Below are positions 12,276 through 23,676 of a stretch of 33,176 nt of DNA, in pieces. The notes under the pieces are model-generated. The model had not been told where the DNA came from and ran no database searches. It saw nothing but the letters and a program-made list of their open reading frames with translations. The translations under genes and the position numbers were made by a program. How positions within the stretch are numbered: position 1 is the first letter of the stretch; each line of letters opens with the position of its first letter. The stretch spans positions 1 through 33,176 of the forward strand of contig ADNK01000130.1 in NCBI GenBank assembly GCA_000320545.1, in the 5' to 3' direction. Origin of the DNA: Bigelowiella natans CCMP2755. Its lineage: Eukaryota > Cercozoa > Chlorarachniophyceae.

Positions 12276-13191
12276 ACGTGTGTCTACACGCGTGCTATTA
12301 ATTGAATTGATTTCCAAAACAAACACAGATGCGTCCAACGTGATCCCCGCACGCCTTGCTTTCGAACATCTCAGAGAACTTAGCAAGATATCGGAACCGT
12401 GCTGGAAAAAGTCATGAGAAGCTGAAACTAAGAGCACGTACCCCGTCATATGCCTCAGGATGTTCCCTTAACTCGAGGTAAATCTTTTCGATCTCATCTT
12501 TGTCTGGACTGAACACCATGTAATCAGCATTCCCTGTCGCATCTATGCATGGAGTCGGGCTGCAGGAGAAGGTTTCATTTGCAAGGTCGAAGTATGGTAT
12601 TGTGTCGTAGCCCATCCACGCCACCTTTTCGTAAGACGTCATGTTTATTGCGAGAAGTTTCAACCAAAGATGTGGCTGCTCCGACCACCCCAGAACGAGC
12701 TTTTCCAGCCGGGTTGAACCGTCAAACGTGATGATTCTATCGTACTGCTCTACTAAGCTATCGAGAAGTTCATAGTCCTCGAAGCCGAGACAATGCCCCC
12801 CTGTGGCTACCAGCAAAACATTGTCTGCATTCATGTTGAGGTCTTTGATCGATTTCCCGTGAACGATGGTTGTCACCTCGCTCCCCAAGCCATCAGGTCG
12901 GTCCCATGTGCTATTATAGCATTTGCAAAGCATTGATATGAACGCATTCTTCTTGCTGCTTCTAGGCTTACTTTGATGCTCTGCAAAAGTTTCGATTTTA
13001 CTTGAAGCAACGGTCTTACGTTTTGGTGCGTTGCCATCTAAATGGACATTTTCATTCTCCCAGCTACTTATCACCACGTGATCGATCTGCAGGCCAACAT
13101 GGATGGAGCTAGATGAAGACCACGTCGATAGAACGAAGATGGAAAGAGCAGAAGCAGCCGTGACAACTAGGGCGAGGAACTGAAGTTTCAT
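11793..13191 (-). CDS. GT8-like type II membrane glycosyltransferase
   Basis: Exons 12442-13191, 12288-12401 and 11793-12158, all phase 0, give 409 residues. The start is the ATG at 13191 (MKLQFLALVVTAASALSIFV), a signal anchor of the Golgi type. The core resembles glycogenin/GT8 enzymes: YDRIITFDGS, then EKVAWMGYDTIPYFDL at the usual metal-binding position, NADYMVFSPDKDEIEKIY, EHPEAYDG, and GILHFTMAMKPH near the end, where GT8 enzymes have a conserved H-x-x-x-x-KP motif. The canonical D-x-D is read here as G-Y-D. The middle 114-base exon looks unlike the family. Skipping it keeps frame and joins EAYDG directly to VGSYDNKFLGQW, so it may be a cassette or a mis-called exon. A (CT)n(GT)n microsatellite fills the intron beside it. 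The gene is head-to-head with the methyltransferase gene. Confidence 0.72.
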
Positions 13192-13568
13192 AAAGTTGTC
13201 TGGTAGCCAATCCAAGCCTAGTAAATCTCGCCCACCTCCCTCATCCACTGCCAATTGCGAGGTTTATGCGGCTTTCCGAGCAAGAGTTGCTTGTCCGTAT
13301 TTCGAGATTAGATCTAGTTCTCTGCGAGTTCTGGTGTTCACGCTGAATGCAATCATCTCGATACAATCCCGGCGAATCCCGGCGAATCCCGAAAATTCAA
13401 ATGTGAGTTTCTCGGGAGAATCTCGGAATATTATACATGTGTGAAATGGGAACCGGACGTGCTCGTAAATGATCCTCTTGTCCTCGGACGATTACCGACG
13501 AGAGTAGGAAAAGTACTGGTCTGGTCAGGGGGGGATTTCCCATTTCCTCCCCAACCTATCCATCATCG
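13192..13568. promoter_or_regulatory. Shared divergent spacer with CGG direct repeats
   Basis: This 377-base gap separates the start codons of the GT8-like (minus) and TylF-like (plus) genes. At 13365-13391 a 10-base unit is tandemly repeated (AATCCCGGCG). On the minus strand this reads CGG-N7-CGG-N7-CGG. A related CTCGGGAGAATCTCGG follows near 13412. Direct CGG repeats are the kind of site bound by some Zn2Cys6 regulators. That use here is only inference. Confidence 0.45.
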
Positions 13569-15085
13569 ATGTCGATGAAAAATCTTCTCCTGTGTGCATT
13601 CTTGGCGATGGTGACTCTTCTTAACTTTGTCTTGCCGGTTAGATTCCCAATCATCTCTGCTGCAATGTAGGTCTTGGTGCTCATCCTCAATGCGTCTCAC
13701 ACGGCCACAAGTTTTTCAGCAAGCAGATGGGATGAGCATGTGTATTCCTGAATTTTTGGTTTACCATTTCACATATCACATCAACGGAACCGTCTTTTTA
13801 ACTCAAGCAAATGCTTGTGGCAGGACGCGCCACGCCGAAAATCCAATGGGAGATACAAGAGGTGTGGAACAGGAGGGCATGTCGGCAGGGGGCCAAGAGC
13901 CTAGAGATCCGGTAAATTTTTGTACATGTATTTCCCGTTCGTGCAGTTTTAAATGGCGCTGAGTCTAACCTTCGTCTGACAAAACTCAGCGATGTGAAGA
14001 TGTTGCTGCTGGCAAAGAAGGAACGTTGAACGACGATGATGATGCAGCGGCCGACCCAAACGTGGAAGGCGACCGGCGTGATTTGGTTTGCTACTGAAAT
14101 GTACACGCAATGGGATTTTGCATTGTTACGCATCGCATGTGGCATCAGGAGGACCTCAAGCGCAAATACTCATTCCTAAAGCGATTTTCGGAAGGTACCT
14201 TATCAACCCCAATGCCTTCCCCTTCAAATTAAGCGTTTTCCAAATGTGCACCGTGGATTATAGAATAGTTGTTTACCATGATTTGATTGATGCAGGAGTT
14301 TGCTACAGAGATGGAGGAATTCTTCCGAGAAACCCCAAGGACTTCGGGGTCTGGGGAGGTGCGGATAAGGGAGGCCGCCAATGGGAGAGGGAAGGGGGGA
14401 CGGACCGGATGAAAATTAACACTGATATAAATATAGTTTTGTTGAAATTGTGATGAAAGAAAGTAGTATACCCTCCCCAATAGCATCACATACGTGATGA
14501 TGCCCCTAGCTCATCCTCTCCCTTTTTCATCATCGAAGAGGCTGATGGAAATCCCCTCAAACTTCGGCCAATAAACACCAACTTTTTCGATGCCATGGAG
14601 AGCATCCTGCACGATGGTGATGCGTACCAGGTGGGGATGTACTGGCATTGTTCACTACTGACACTGTGATCAAAATCCTCATCGCCACGTCATCATCATT
14701 ACTATCATCCTCTTTTAGTTCGGGGTCTTAGATGGGGAATCTTTAGGCTGGTTGCAAGGTCAAACTACCACCACTACTACTACTACTACTGCTGCTGCTG
14801 CTCCTGCTGCTGCTACTACTGTGATTTTGATTCTACAAAATCATGAGGAGAGGAAGGTAGGGGAGGAGGCCTCAGAATCAAGGAAAGAGGAGATTTTCCT
14901 CTTATTGCCCGGAACATCACAACGACGACTGAAGTGAGATGATATATCTATGCAAAAGTGACAACTATTAATAATGGCCAGGCATAATGGAAGACAACTT
15001 CTTCTGGGGTTTCGACAGCTTCGAAGGTGTTGTTTACGAGGATGTTAGTATGCTTTGCATGTGTGTGTGTGTGTGTGTGTGTTAG

Positions 15086-15124
<39 letters not shown>

Positions 15125-15515
15125 GAGAGAAAGAGAAAATTGGAATTTTTTGTTCGCATCATCTATCAGTCACCGAATCAGCACCACACCTCCATCCTGC
15201 CTTTGAGTGTAGGACTGCCAGATGAGGATGAGAAAGTTCCAAATCTGAATGCCTGGAGCCAAGGTTTGACAGCTTTCTCTTCTACTTCTTCTTCTTCTTG
15301 AGAAGCGAGATTTCACCTCACTATTAGTGTAAAATCCGAATGATACTACACGTGGTCTATCACAACAACTCCTTAGTAGCGCTCCTTCTTAGTCTCGAGG
15401 TTGTGCCGCACTGGCCCTTTTCTCTTCAATCAATGCGCGCACACGAACATTGCTAATAACAGGAAAATTCCGCAACACAATGAGTCTAGAAGAGCTCTCC
15501 AATATTTATGGAGGG
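13569..15515 (+). CDS. TylF/macrocin O-methyltransferase-like protein, N-terminally anchored, C-terminal half not found
   Basis: Exons: 13569-13637 (ATG; MSMKNLLLCAFLAMVTLLNF, signal anchor), 13720-13911, 13990-14085, an optional 14149-14194, 14296-14358, 14541-14630 (or from 14539), 14719-14758, 14982-15026, 15213-15263, 15463-15515. The joined product contains FGVLDGESLGWLQ (family form: E-F-G-V-x-x-G-x-S, the SAM-binding loop), then FFWGFDSFEGLPDE, the hallmark GFDSFEGLP segment of TylF-type sugar methyltransferases, and WSQGKF. Sugar O-methylation in the Golgi is inferred. After 15515 the expected D-x-D/Y and C-terminal motifs are not visible. The next exon-like stretch (from 15706, VYHPWSEWRTYFIVEDIG) is in phase but does not match the family. 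A further ORF at 15984-16190 has one hydrophobic segment. The gene may be truncated, or its end may be mis-modelled. Confidence 0.6.
15059..15120. repeat. (GT)n-(CA)n inverted microsatellite
   Basis: A run of about 11 GT units is followed by a 4-5 base spacer and about 17 CA units. This makes a near-perfect inverted repeat able to fold as a hairpin of about 20 base pairs. It lies in the methyltransferase intron 15027-15212. Confidence 0.85.
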
Positions 15516-15636
15516 GTTAGTTCTTCCAGCATGATGATTGGAGAGTGTGCTTGTGTGATATAGAATGGATGGGGGGGGGGGGGGGGGCTGGACTTGTAAT
15601 ATCGCGTTGTGGTTCCAGATATATCATCACACGCAA

Positions 15637-15681
<45 letters not shown>

Positions 15682-15831
15682 CTTTCTCTCTCTACATCGT
15701 CACAGGTATATCACCCCTGGAGCGAATGGCGAACCTACTTCATCGTGGAGGATATCGGTCTTTTTCAATCAGCATTTAATAGTATTTCCTTCGTTTCCCA
15801 CGATGCACTACTGCTAGAACCTGTTACCGAC

Positions 15832-16948
15832 CCCCCGCCTTTAGCATTCTCCTTTGTTCCCCTCCTACCTCCACCCCCCCCCACCCACCCTCTATATCAT
15901 GAAGGGGAGAATGTCGAGTGTGAAACCGGATTTGAGATGTCTCCGAAAGCAGTTCAGAGATTCACGAGTAAGTTGAGAAGAGGGTGTTTGAGGGAGAAGA
16001 CGGGGGTCGGAACCTTGCGCGGGGACGGGTCGATAGCGTATTCTATGAAAATGTGATTCGATTTAGCGTTGCAGCTGTCATTATCGTTGCGTTGAGCGTG
16101 TTTTGTCTACCCTATGTATCAGCCACAAACGGGCGTTGTCGATTGCACTTTACGAGGGACTTTGGATATACGCCTGCTTACAGGCCTTAGCTACCTGAGC
16201 CATTCTAGCAATCTCAAACGCGACCGAGAGAGTGTGTCGTTAAATAATCACATCAAAGCAAAAATGAAGCACGTACCTCGCTTAGACATTCTGCCCTTGC
16301 ATGCCATGATACGAGACCATACAGCTACGTGCATTTTTTAGCAATTTCACAATGTGCAGCAATGGCGCGACATGTCTAGATGTGCTGGCGAAGTGCTAGT
16401 CTATCTAGCCAATGGCTACAGTAGCACAGACCGGCAGTGAGGATCACATTCACACACATAGCCACACAATAACACACGGCATAGCTAGCATATAGCTACA
16501 TAGCACAGCACACAGCAGCACACACAACAAGTTGAAAAATACGCACACACACACACACACACACACATGTATGTAAGACGTGCGCACAAGCAGGTTGTCG
16601 GTGCGTAGTACACGAAATAAGCGCAAGTCTAGAAGCAGCTAGTGATATGGCAAATTATTACAAATTGACATCAAATGCTGTGGTGGCAAATTCCTGTGTA
16701 CACTCACAATAAATTCGCGTACGTCGCCATACAACTATTAATGTGCGAGATATATTGGCATGTGATAGCCATGCCATGCCAAGCTGGTAGTCTCACTGTC
16801 GGCTACTTTAAGCCCCCCTTTCTCACTGAATTCTTCCACCCGGCCAAACTTGCATACGTCCTGAGAGATCATCATCGTTACATGAAGGATTCGGAGGAAT
16901 AAGGGAGAATATGAAAGTGCAACAAAGTGAAGACGTCGCTCATGCACC
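15832..16948. other. Spacer with coding-like tail and palindromic-word block
   Basis: From 15832 to 16190 there is a C-rich stretch, then an open frame with one hydrophobic segment (VIRFSVAAVIIVALSVFCL), with no clear exon links. From 16340 to 16650 the sequence carries the CTAGATGTGC word (16376-16385), CAGTAGCACAG, TAGCTA words and a (CA)n run at about 16541-16567. No gene is supported between 16200 and 16948. Confidence 0.45.
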
Positions 16949-17838
16949 TCAAGCGCTCCGAAAACCGCCTCGACCGCGAGATTTTTTCTGTGCCCACGAA
17001 TAAGCGAAAATAAAGATGTAAACGATAGCAACAACCGCACCAAAAAGCTGTAGCAGTTTCAAAGTTCTCTTCTCAAGAAAGCAAAGAGTATATGTTCTCT
17101 CTTTTTCTTCTTCTTCTTCTCCTTCTTCTTTCTCCCATTCTTGTTTTCATTTTTATCTCTGCTCATACGGTTGGCGTGTTGTGCCTCCAGGATTCTGGGT
17201 GAGGTATGCTCGTCTGTGAATGCGCGCCGAGAGTTGCCGCTGTTGCTTCACGCTATTACTTTCAGCACCGGTTGCCGCCTTCTCTCCTTCCTCCTTGCTT
17301 ATTCCGCCATTGCTGTCGTGGCCGTCGTTATTATGATAGGTGTAGATCAATATTTCAATACTGCTCCATTGGGTGTCATACTCGTCGCTATCGAATTGGT
17401 CATCGTCAACGGTTATCTCAAAATCCATCGGTTTTCCTCCTCCCCCCCTGGACGTCGATGACGATTTAAGGAGCGCGGCGATGGCTGGCAGCAGCTTCGC
17501 CTTCATCTCTAAAGCCTTTTCCTGCGGCAGAACAAAGGCACCTCCCATCGTCTTTCTCGATTCACCATCCCAGTTGCTGTACGAAACGCACTGGAGGAGA
17601 AGATCCTTCTGCTGCTGCTGTTTCTTATTCTTCTTCCTTCTCTTCTTCTTACGCTTCTCCTCCTCCTCCTCCTCCTCCCCACTTGACGTCGAAGGGAATA
17701 CGGTGAGGATTTGCTTAATGACGTGCATGTCAGCATTTCCGCCGGGAAAGCGATCCAACGCTCGGTGATAGATCTCGATGCAATACTGGAGGATGAGGAG
17801 GAAGAGGAGGAAGGAGAGTACGAGTGTGCGTGCGTGAT

Positions 17839-17875
<37 letters not shown>

Positions 17876-18965
17876 CAATGAGTGGAGCAGTTATAGCAGC
17901 AAGAGTAAACACACTCTTTTTGTTTGCCATCGAAGTACTGGCAGGCTACGACAGCACCGCACAATATCGCATTTAACTTACTCCCCCCCCCCCCCCCCCC
18001 TCCTTCCTCCTTCCTCCTTCCTCCTTCCTCCTAATTTTTCTAGACGACCTGTGACTGATCTCCTGAGAGGATATTGACAAGCTTGGAGGACGAAGAAGAA
18101 GAAGAAGAAGAAGATGATGATGATGATGACGATTTGTTGTTCCCCGAACATGGTCTATTCTTCTTCTTCGCTTTATCCGCCATCCCTACAATCTCATGCA
18201 CCTTTTCCCTTTGAGGGTGCTGCCTCCACGCATCATACCATGGCGTCCTGCCTGTTCCTGTACATGATCCATCCGTAATCATCTTCTTCACCTTTCTCAC
18301 CGTATCGTCGTTCTGGCCGTCACGACCGAGGGAGCTCACAATCCAGCGCCATGCTGGATCAACCTCCTCCTTTGACTCGCCCCCCCCGAAAGAGGAGACG
18401 GCAGAGACAGGGGGGGGGTGGGGAGCATATCCCTCCACCATACTTCGTACAAGCTGTGTAGCGATTTTGTAATCTTCCTCAGACAATGGCGGTGTCTCCA
18501 GATCTAAGGCTATATGGTATGTTTTCCCATTACGAAGGGTTGTTGTCTTTGATTTCTCAGCAGCTTTGCCTTGGTCATCATCTTCGTTGTCGTTATCGTC
18601 ATCTACATTCACTACCAGCCCCTGCTTCCCGATCTGAATAAAATGCCGAACTATCTTCGCCGCGCTGCTGCCGCCGTCTGATGGTGATGGTGATGAAGAT
18701 GATATTAGGAGGCGACCTGTGCTTACAAAAAGATATCATCTTAACTATAGTAGCAGCAGCAGTAGTAGCAGTAGCAGTAGTAGTAGTAGTAGTAGTAGCG
18801 TAAGTAGTGTAAGTAGAAGCTTCTTAGTTTGAACGAGGACTTATGTTCATTCATACATGCCCAAAGGACAAGGAGGAAGAGGAGAGGGAGAGCTGTAGGA
18901 GGATGAGGAGGCAGGAAAAGGGGTAGGCAAGAGGAGGAGGGTACAATATGATGATCCTCAGAGTG

Positions 18966-19007
<42 letters not shown>

Positions 19008-19371
19008 GTTGTTTCTCTCTGTGTATCACCACTGCTATTTTGCAGATCAACTTCCTCAAAATCGCCGGGCTCTGCCATGAAGAATTGGTAGCTTGTGGAC
19101 CTATCTTGCAAATCTCGACCAATCACAACCTGGTTTTTTGTCAATTCAGACGACGATGATGCCAGAGAGAGAAGAATTCAAAGTAAGAGGGGAGAAGGCT
19201 ACCAGACGTCGAATAAATCAACAGCAAATATGGAAAAGAATTGAGTTGGTTGTAGTAGTATTTGCGGAGGTTGTTGCTGTGCATGCGTACATCCCACGAG
19301 TTGACAATCTTCCCCCCGGTTGAGTTATAAATACGACAGCGTGGCTTGCTTTCGACTTTGCGCCTGCTCAT
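16949..19371 (-). CDS. Uncharacterised tail-anchored protein
   Basis: Exons 19291-19371 (ATG), 19030-19129, 18049-18716, 17911-17976, 17169-17785 and 16949-17066 join with matching phases into 549 residues. The protein is largely hydrophilic, with Asp/Glu-rich, poly-Ser and Lys/Arg-rich stretches. Segments that look folded are KIVRHFIQIGKQGLVVNV, TYHIALDLETPPLSEEDYK, PWYDAWRQHPQREKVHEIV, LVNILSGDQSQLNAILCGAV and NADMHVIKQILTVFP. The last exon encodes one strong transmembrane helix (LLQLFGAVVAIVYIFIFAYS) followed by AQKKSRGRGGFRSA and the stop. This suggests C-terminal anchoring with a short basic tail. I do not recognise the family; helical-repeat (armadillo-like) content is possible. The first exon could instead start later at MAEPGDFEEV (19078). 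The acceptor before 17976 is weak (poly-C intron). Confidence 0.6.
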
Positions 19372-19484
19372 CGCATTCAAGTATGTGTATCGTGAGCTAG
19401 GATGATGATGATGATGATGATGATTATGATGATGTTGATGATAACAACTACAAACTTCTCATTATTTATTGTCATCAGTTATTT

Positions 19485-20210
19485 TTACGATAGAAATAGC
19501 TTCAGTCTTTCTTGAAGTTTTTGCTTGGTCCCCGTTAGTGGGAGATTTTTAGCTTCGAGCGTCTATATATCACGATGAGCGATGGTTGCCTCAATTGTAC
19601 ATGCATAGAGAAGATCTAATGTTCGTCTTTGCTTCGTATGGTGGCTATGTTGATAGAGGCCGGTTACAGCTGTGAATTATCCCTTACAGATTTTAGCTCC
19701 TCAAGTTTCATTGTGTCCACTTGCTTCGCTGTAATTTCATCAGGAGCACGATCGGTTTTCTTGATGGGTCTTTGTCGATAAGGATCATCCCTGCGAGGAT
19801 AAATTAATAAACAAACCACAGGCGCTGTCGCATTTCTTTTTTTTTAAACTTTATTTAAACACAAACGTTTTGAACTGAATTTCCTGGTCCAGGTCTATGG
19901 AGTAATTTGGATTCAGCTCAAAGACCTACTGGGAGGAGACTCATATAAGTGTGCTATCTGTTCACGTCTTTTTTTACATTTGACCTTCACTCCACACTGC
20001 TTCTTTTGGTCGATTTTCTTCGAATCCTAAGTAACAATGGGTATAGACTATATGGATTTCTCGGCAGTAAGAGAGAGGTTATCTCATGTCATTATCAAAT
20101 CCGCGCATGCGAGATAGCAAGAGAGCACACAACACCTTCTTAGAGTACATCTCCCATGCATTTTCATCTTCGTCTGGAAGATCCAGTTTCTTCTTCCACA
20201 CCCACGACAT
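19485..20210 (-). CDS. Small SAP-domain protein
   Basis: Exons 20136-20210 (ATG; MSWVWKKKLDLPDEDENAW), 19985-20026, 19867-19883 (17 bases), 19688-19790 and 19485-19562 (TAA) have GT..AG borders and consistent phases, giving 104 residues. The C-terminal 40 residues match the SAP pattern: VDTMKLEELKSTLEAKNLPL, then TGTKQKLQERLKLFLS. This is helix (L-x-E-L-K), then L-P-x-T-G-x-K, then a second helix ending at the stop. SAP domains bind AT-rich DNA or RNA in chromatin and mRNA-export factors (e.g. SARNP/Tho1-like proteins, where the domain is usually N-terminal). The 42-base second exon is in frame but less certain; skipping it also keeps frame. The two strongest introns have GTAAGG and GTTTGT donors. 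The start faces the CDC25 gene. Confidence 0.72.
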
Positions 20211-20952
20211 TCTTGCAAAGGTATAGCAGCCCAGAGACAAAGTAAGCGAGTGCAGGCTACACTGATCAAGCGAGTGCTATGTAAACTGATCAATCAACAG
20301 GAACGGAGGGTGGAGCACGAGATGCTTGTGACTTGCTACTCACAACAATCTTTAAAACACGGTCGATTACCTACTGAAAATAGACTAATCTGAATGTCGT
20401 ACAACAATCATACAACAACAGACAAACGAAAGAGTGCCTGCGCAAAATCGTCCTGGGCTACATCTATGCGTCATGCCGAAAATCGAGCCGCAACTAGTTG
20501 ACAACCAAGAGAAAAGAAGCCATAGCGGATGCTGGACAAACCGGATGGAAAACAAGCACAAAAGAAGCGAAAACAGCACAAAAGGCCTCAGTCAACATGA
20601 GCATCAAGTAATTACGACAGGTACAAGCGACATGACAAAATCATTGTCGCTGTTATATAATATCTTCTGAATTGTCAGAAGGATCATCAACGGCTATGTG
20701 AGCAGTGCACCGGTCTTGCAGGAAATCTCCAATAAAATTAGTCGTTATACCTGCCGGATATGTGCTGCGCCAAATTCAAATGTGTCAAGTGCAGGCCGTT
20801 CGTTAGCGATATTGCTCAATGTGCCTGATATTTACAAAAAAACAAATGCATTCTCCGTCGTTTACATTTTGGAATTCACCCCAAGCTAAACCATTTACGA
20901 CAGAACGACACTGTAAATGCAGGAAGATTATTTGATAAAAGTTCTCTAATTC
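20211..20952. promoter_or_regulatory. Divergent spacer, SAP gene / CDC25 gene
   Basis: This 742-base gap lies between two divergently oriented start codons. Plus-strand open frames at 20434-20670 and 20698-20889 show no motifs or splice partners. I see no clear TATA box or conserved element. A 5' untranslated exon of the CDC25 gene could lie here. Confidence 0.35.
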
Positions 20953-21847
20953 ATGTCGCAGGTGATTATTCGTGGTAATTTGAAACAACAATTGGAGATT
21001 TTCATGTCTGAAAGTTGCCTCGAGTCTAACGATAGGAAGCCGACGGCGAACATGAGTAATGCCCCGCCCTGCTCTCACGCCCCCCACATCCCTCTCCCGA
21101 TGATTCATGCCGTAAGCAATCCAGATGATAGCGAAGGAAATATAGGGATGGGCAGGCCTTCTCCGTACATTTCTGACGTAGCAAATCGGCTCTCGGGCAT
21201 TGTTCTGACCCCTGGCCCATCTGCGAACATTGAGAAAAAGAAAAAAATCTCCCCTCCTTCGTCAGCTAGCCCAATGGCTCCTCGTTCGTTGGCTTTTGGA
21301 TGCCATACACCTGCTTCTAACTCTGGCGATCGCAACTCGGCGAAGACCCCTTGCACGCCCCTGCCTGATGTGCAGCTATTCTCTTTGCCGCACGCAGGAA
21401 AACGAGACAGCTTGGTCCGTTCCAAAGGATAATGATAATAATGATGATGATGATGATAATGATGAGAAACTATCGACATCAAATTTAGATATTAGCTCAA
21501 GAAGATTAATTGTGGTAAATATAACGATGAGAAGGGCTATGAAACGAATTTGTACCTTCACGTCAAACCTTGCTGCACATTTCCGCTTGTCCTCTGTCTT
21601 CTTAGAACAGGGCACCTATATCTATGAGACAGTTGACTTTTGTTTTACACTCCAACAAAATCATTGAATATTGCTTGGAAGAGCAACTAATAATTGCATT
21701 CGCCACTATTTCAGTCACCGTTAATGCCACGGAAGCATGTCCCACGGAGAGATTCTTTTGAATTGACTCCTAAGTGTGCGGCTCTGGACCCTGCGAAGCA
21801 AATGATGCACCTCACAAATAGGATAGAGTCTGAAAATACAAGGTGAT

Positions 21848-21890
<43 letters not shown>

Positions 21891-23145
21891 TGGCAGATTA
21901 TAACAACTTTAGCCGGAAGTATATGAAGGAGATCTCATATCGCCTTTCAGATATTATTGTACGTTAAATGATAATCGATATTTGAAATTAGGCCGCTGCA
22001 GAATCAACGACAATTCAATCTTCCCGTGCCGCTGTTTGATCAGCAGAGTACCGTGGATAGCAATAGCGGGATCCTAACAAAGAGCGAGAAAATGAGTTCT
22101 CCTCGGTACGTTTTTCATTGTCGCGTTTGTGCTGGACCGCTGCTGCCTTTTCTCTTTCAATCGTGCGTATACTATTTATGTTACATGGAACTTTTCTCAT
22201 CCGGAACAGATGATAGCAGTATTCGTCAATCATCATGTGTTATATCCTAGGCCTGCGTTGAAGGAGGTCGGTTTGAACGTGTCGCTGCATGCTCAGAGGG
22301 GGGGGGGCAGAAAAGCAGAGAACGAGGGGGGGTTGTTCAAGAAGGCATCATCGTCGAAGGGATTGCGCCGCTTATCCGGTGGTAATGCCATGCCTCCCCG
22401 CCCTCCTTCCAAGAAGAAAAGCAATCGAATGTACAAATCAAAGAGCAATTCAGGCTCGAGGAAGAACAAGGCCAATAAGAAGAAGTCTCCCTCCATGTTT
22501 TTTTCAAGCTCTACTACCTTCAATTTTGACGAGGTTGATAACGTCGATGATGGGGAGGGAGAGAAGGAAGAATTTGGTGGAGATGGGTCGGCAGCTAAGA
22601 GGACTGATCGGCGCCGACGGCTATGGCAGGAGACGAAGCTTGCTAGGGAAAACAGCGGTGAGTCAATACATCATTGACGACGACGCTATCGTATTGCTGA
22701 TGATGGTGATTCCGTGGAGGAGGAGGGGTGGGAGTATCACGCCAACATGCATCTTTGAATCGTGAAAATAAATACAAAAAATTAGCACACATGCGATTAT
22801 ACGGTGACACCTCTGTTATCATCATCATAATGTGAAACAGGGGAGGGTTTCATGGGGGCTGCCTCGTCATTGTACCCGGCCAGCATTCCTATCAAAGAGC
22901 GCTCGAGATCGAATCCCTTTCCTCTTACTACCGACTTCCCTCCTCACCATCCTCCCATTACTACGGGGGGAGGGGCATTTAGCAGGATGATCGACGCTGC
23001 TTCTCCTCCTCCTCTCGACGGGGCCTTCTCGTCAATAAGATCAGCCCCTTCAATTTTACAAGAAAACAATGCCAACAGGCATTTGTTCTCCCCCATGGGA
23101 CGAGGGGGGGATACAGAGCCAGCAGAGGGCACAGCTTCTTCTTCT

Positions 23146-23176
<31 letters not shown>

Positions 23177-23632
23177 TTTTGTATGCATCATCCTCCTCTT
23201 CCCCCTCCTCGGTATTTCGGTTGAAATCATCTTCCTTCGGAGTGATATTGGAGGAGAAAGGTCCGACAACAACAACAACAAATGCGTGTGCGTGTGCGTG
23301 TGTTTGGCTGCTGCTGCTGCGTGTTTTTCCGAGCCATACAAGATATCAATTACGATAATCCGGCGGGAAAAGTATTTTGGGTCTCTGGCTATCTCATATT
23401 TACTTTATTCAAGTCCCCTTCTCCCCCCCACCCTTCACCTTAAAACGCCTTCCTCCTCATTTTTCTTCTTTAACTTCTTCCACTTCTTCTTTTTCTCTCC
23501 TCTCAGAAGATGTAAGTTGTTGCCCCATGAAGCAGGTATGTCATTATAACACTGCTACTAAGGAGTAGGACTAGTTTTTAAGGGTGAAAATCGATCGTTT
23601 CCTCTCCCTCTTGCTGGCACGTTATAATGTAC

Positions 23633-23676
<44 letters not shown>

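Noticed and set aside
17509-17964. His-Thr repeat minus-strand ORF
   Set aside because: CA-repeat translation across an intron of the tail-anchored gene.
20106-20400. A plus-strand small gene starting MRDSKRAHNTFLEYISHAF
   Set aside because: The minus strand of the same bases is the first exon of the SAP gene, which has consistent phases and a recognisable domain.
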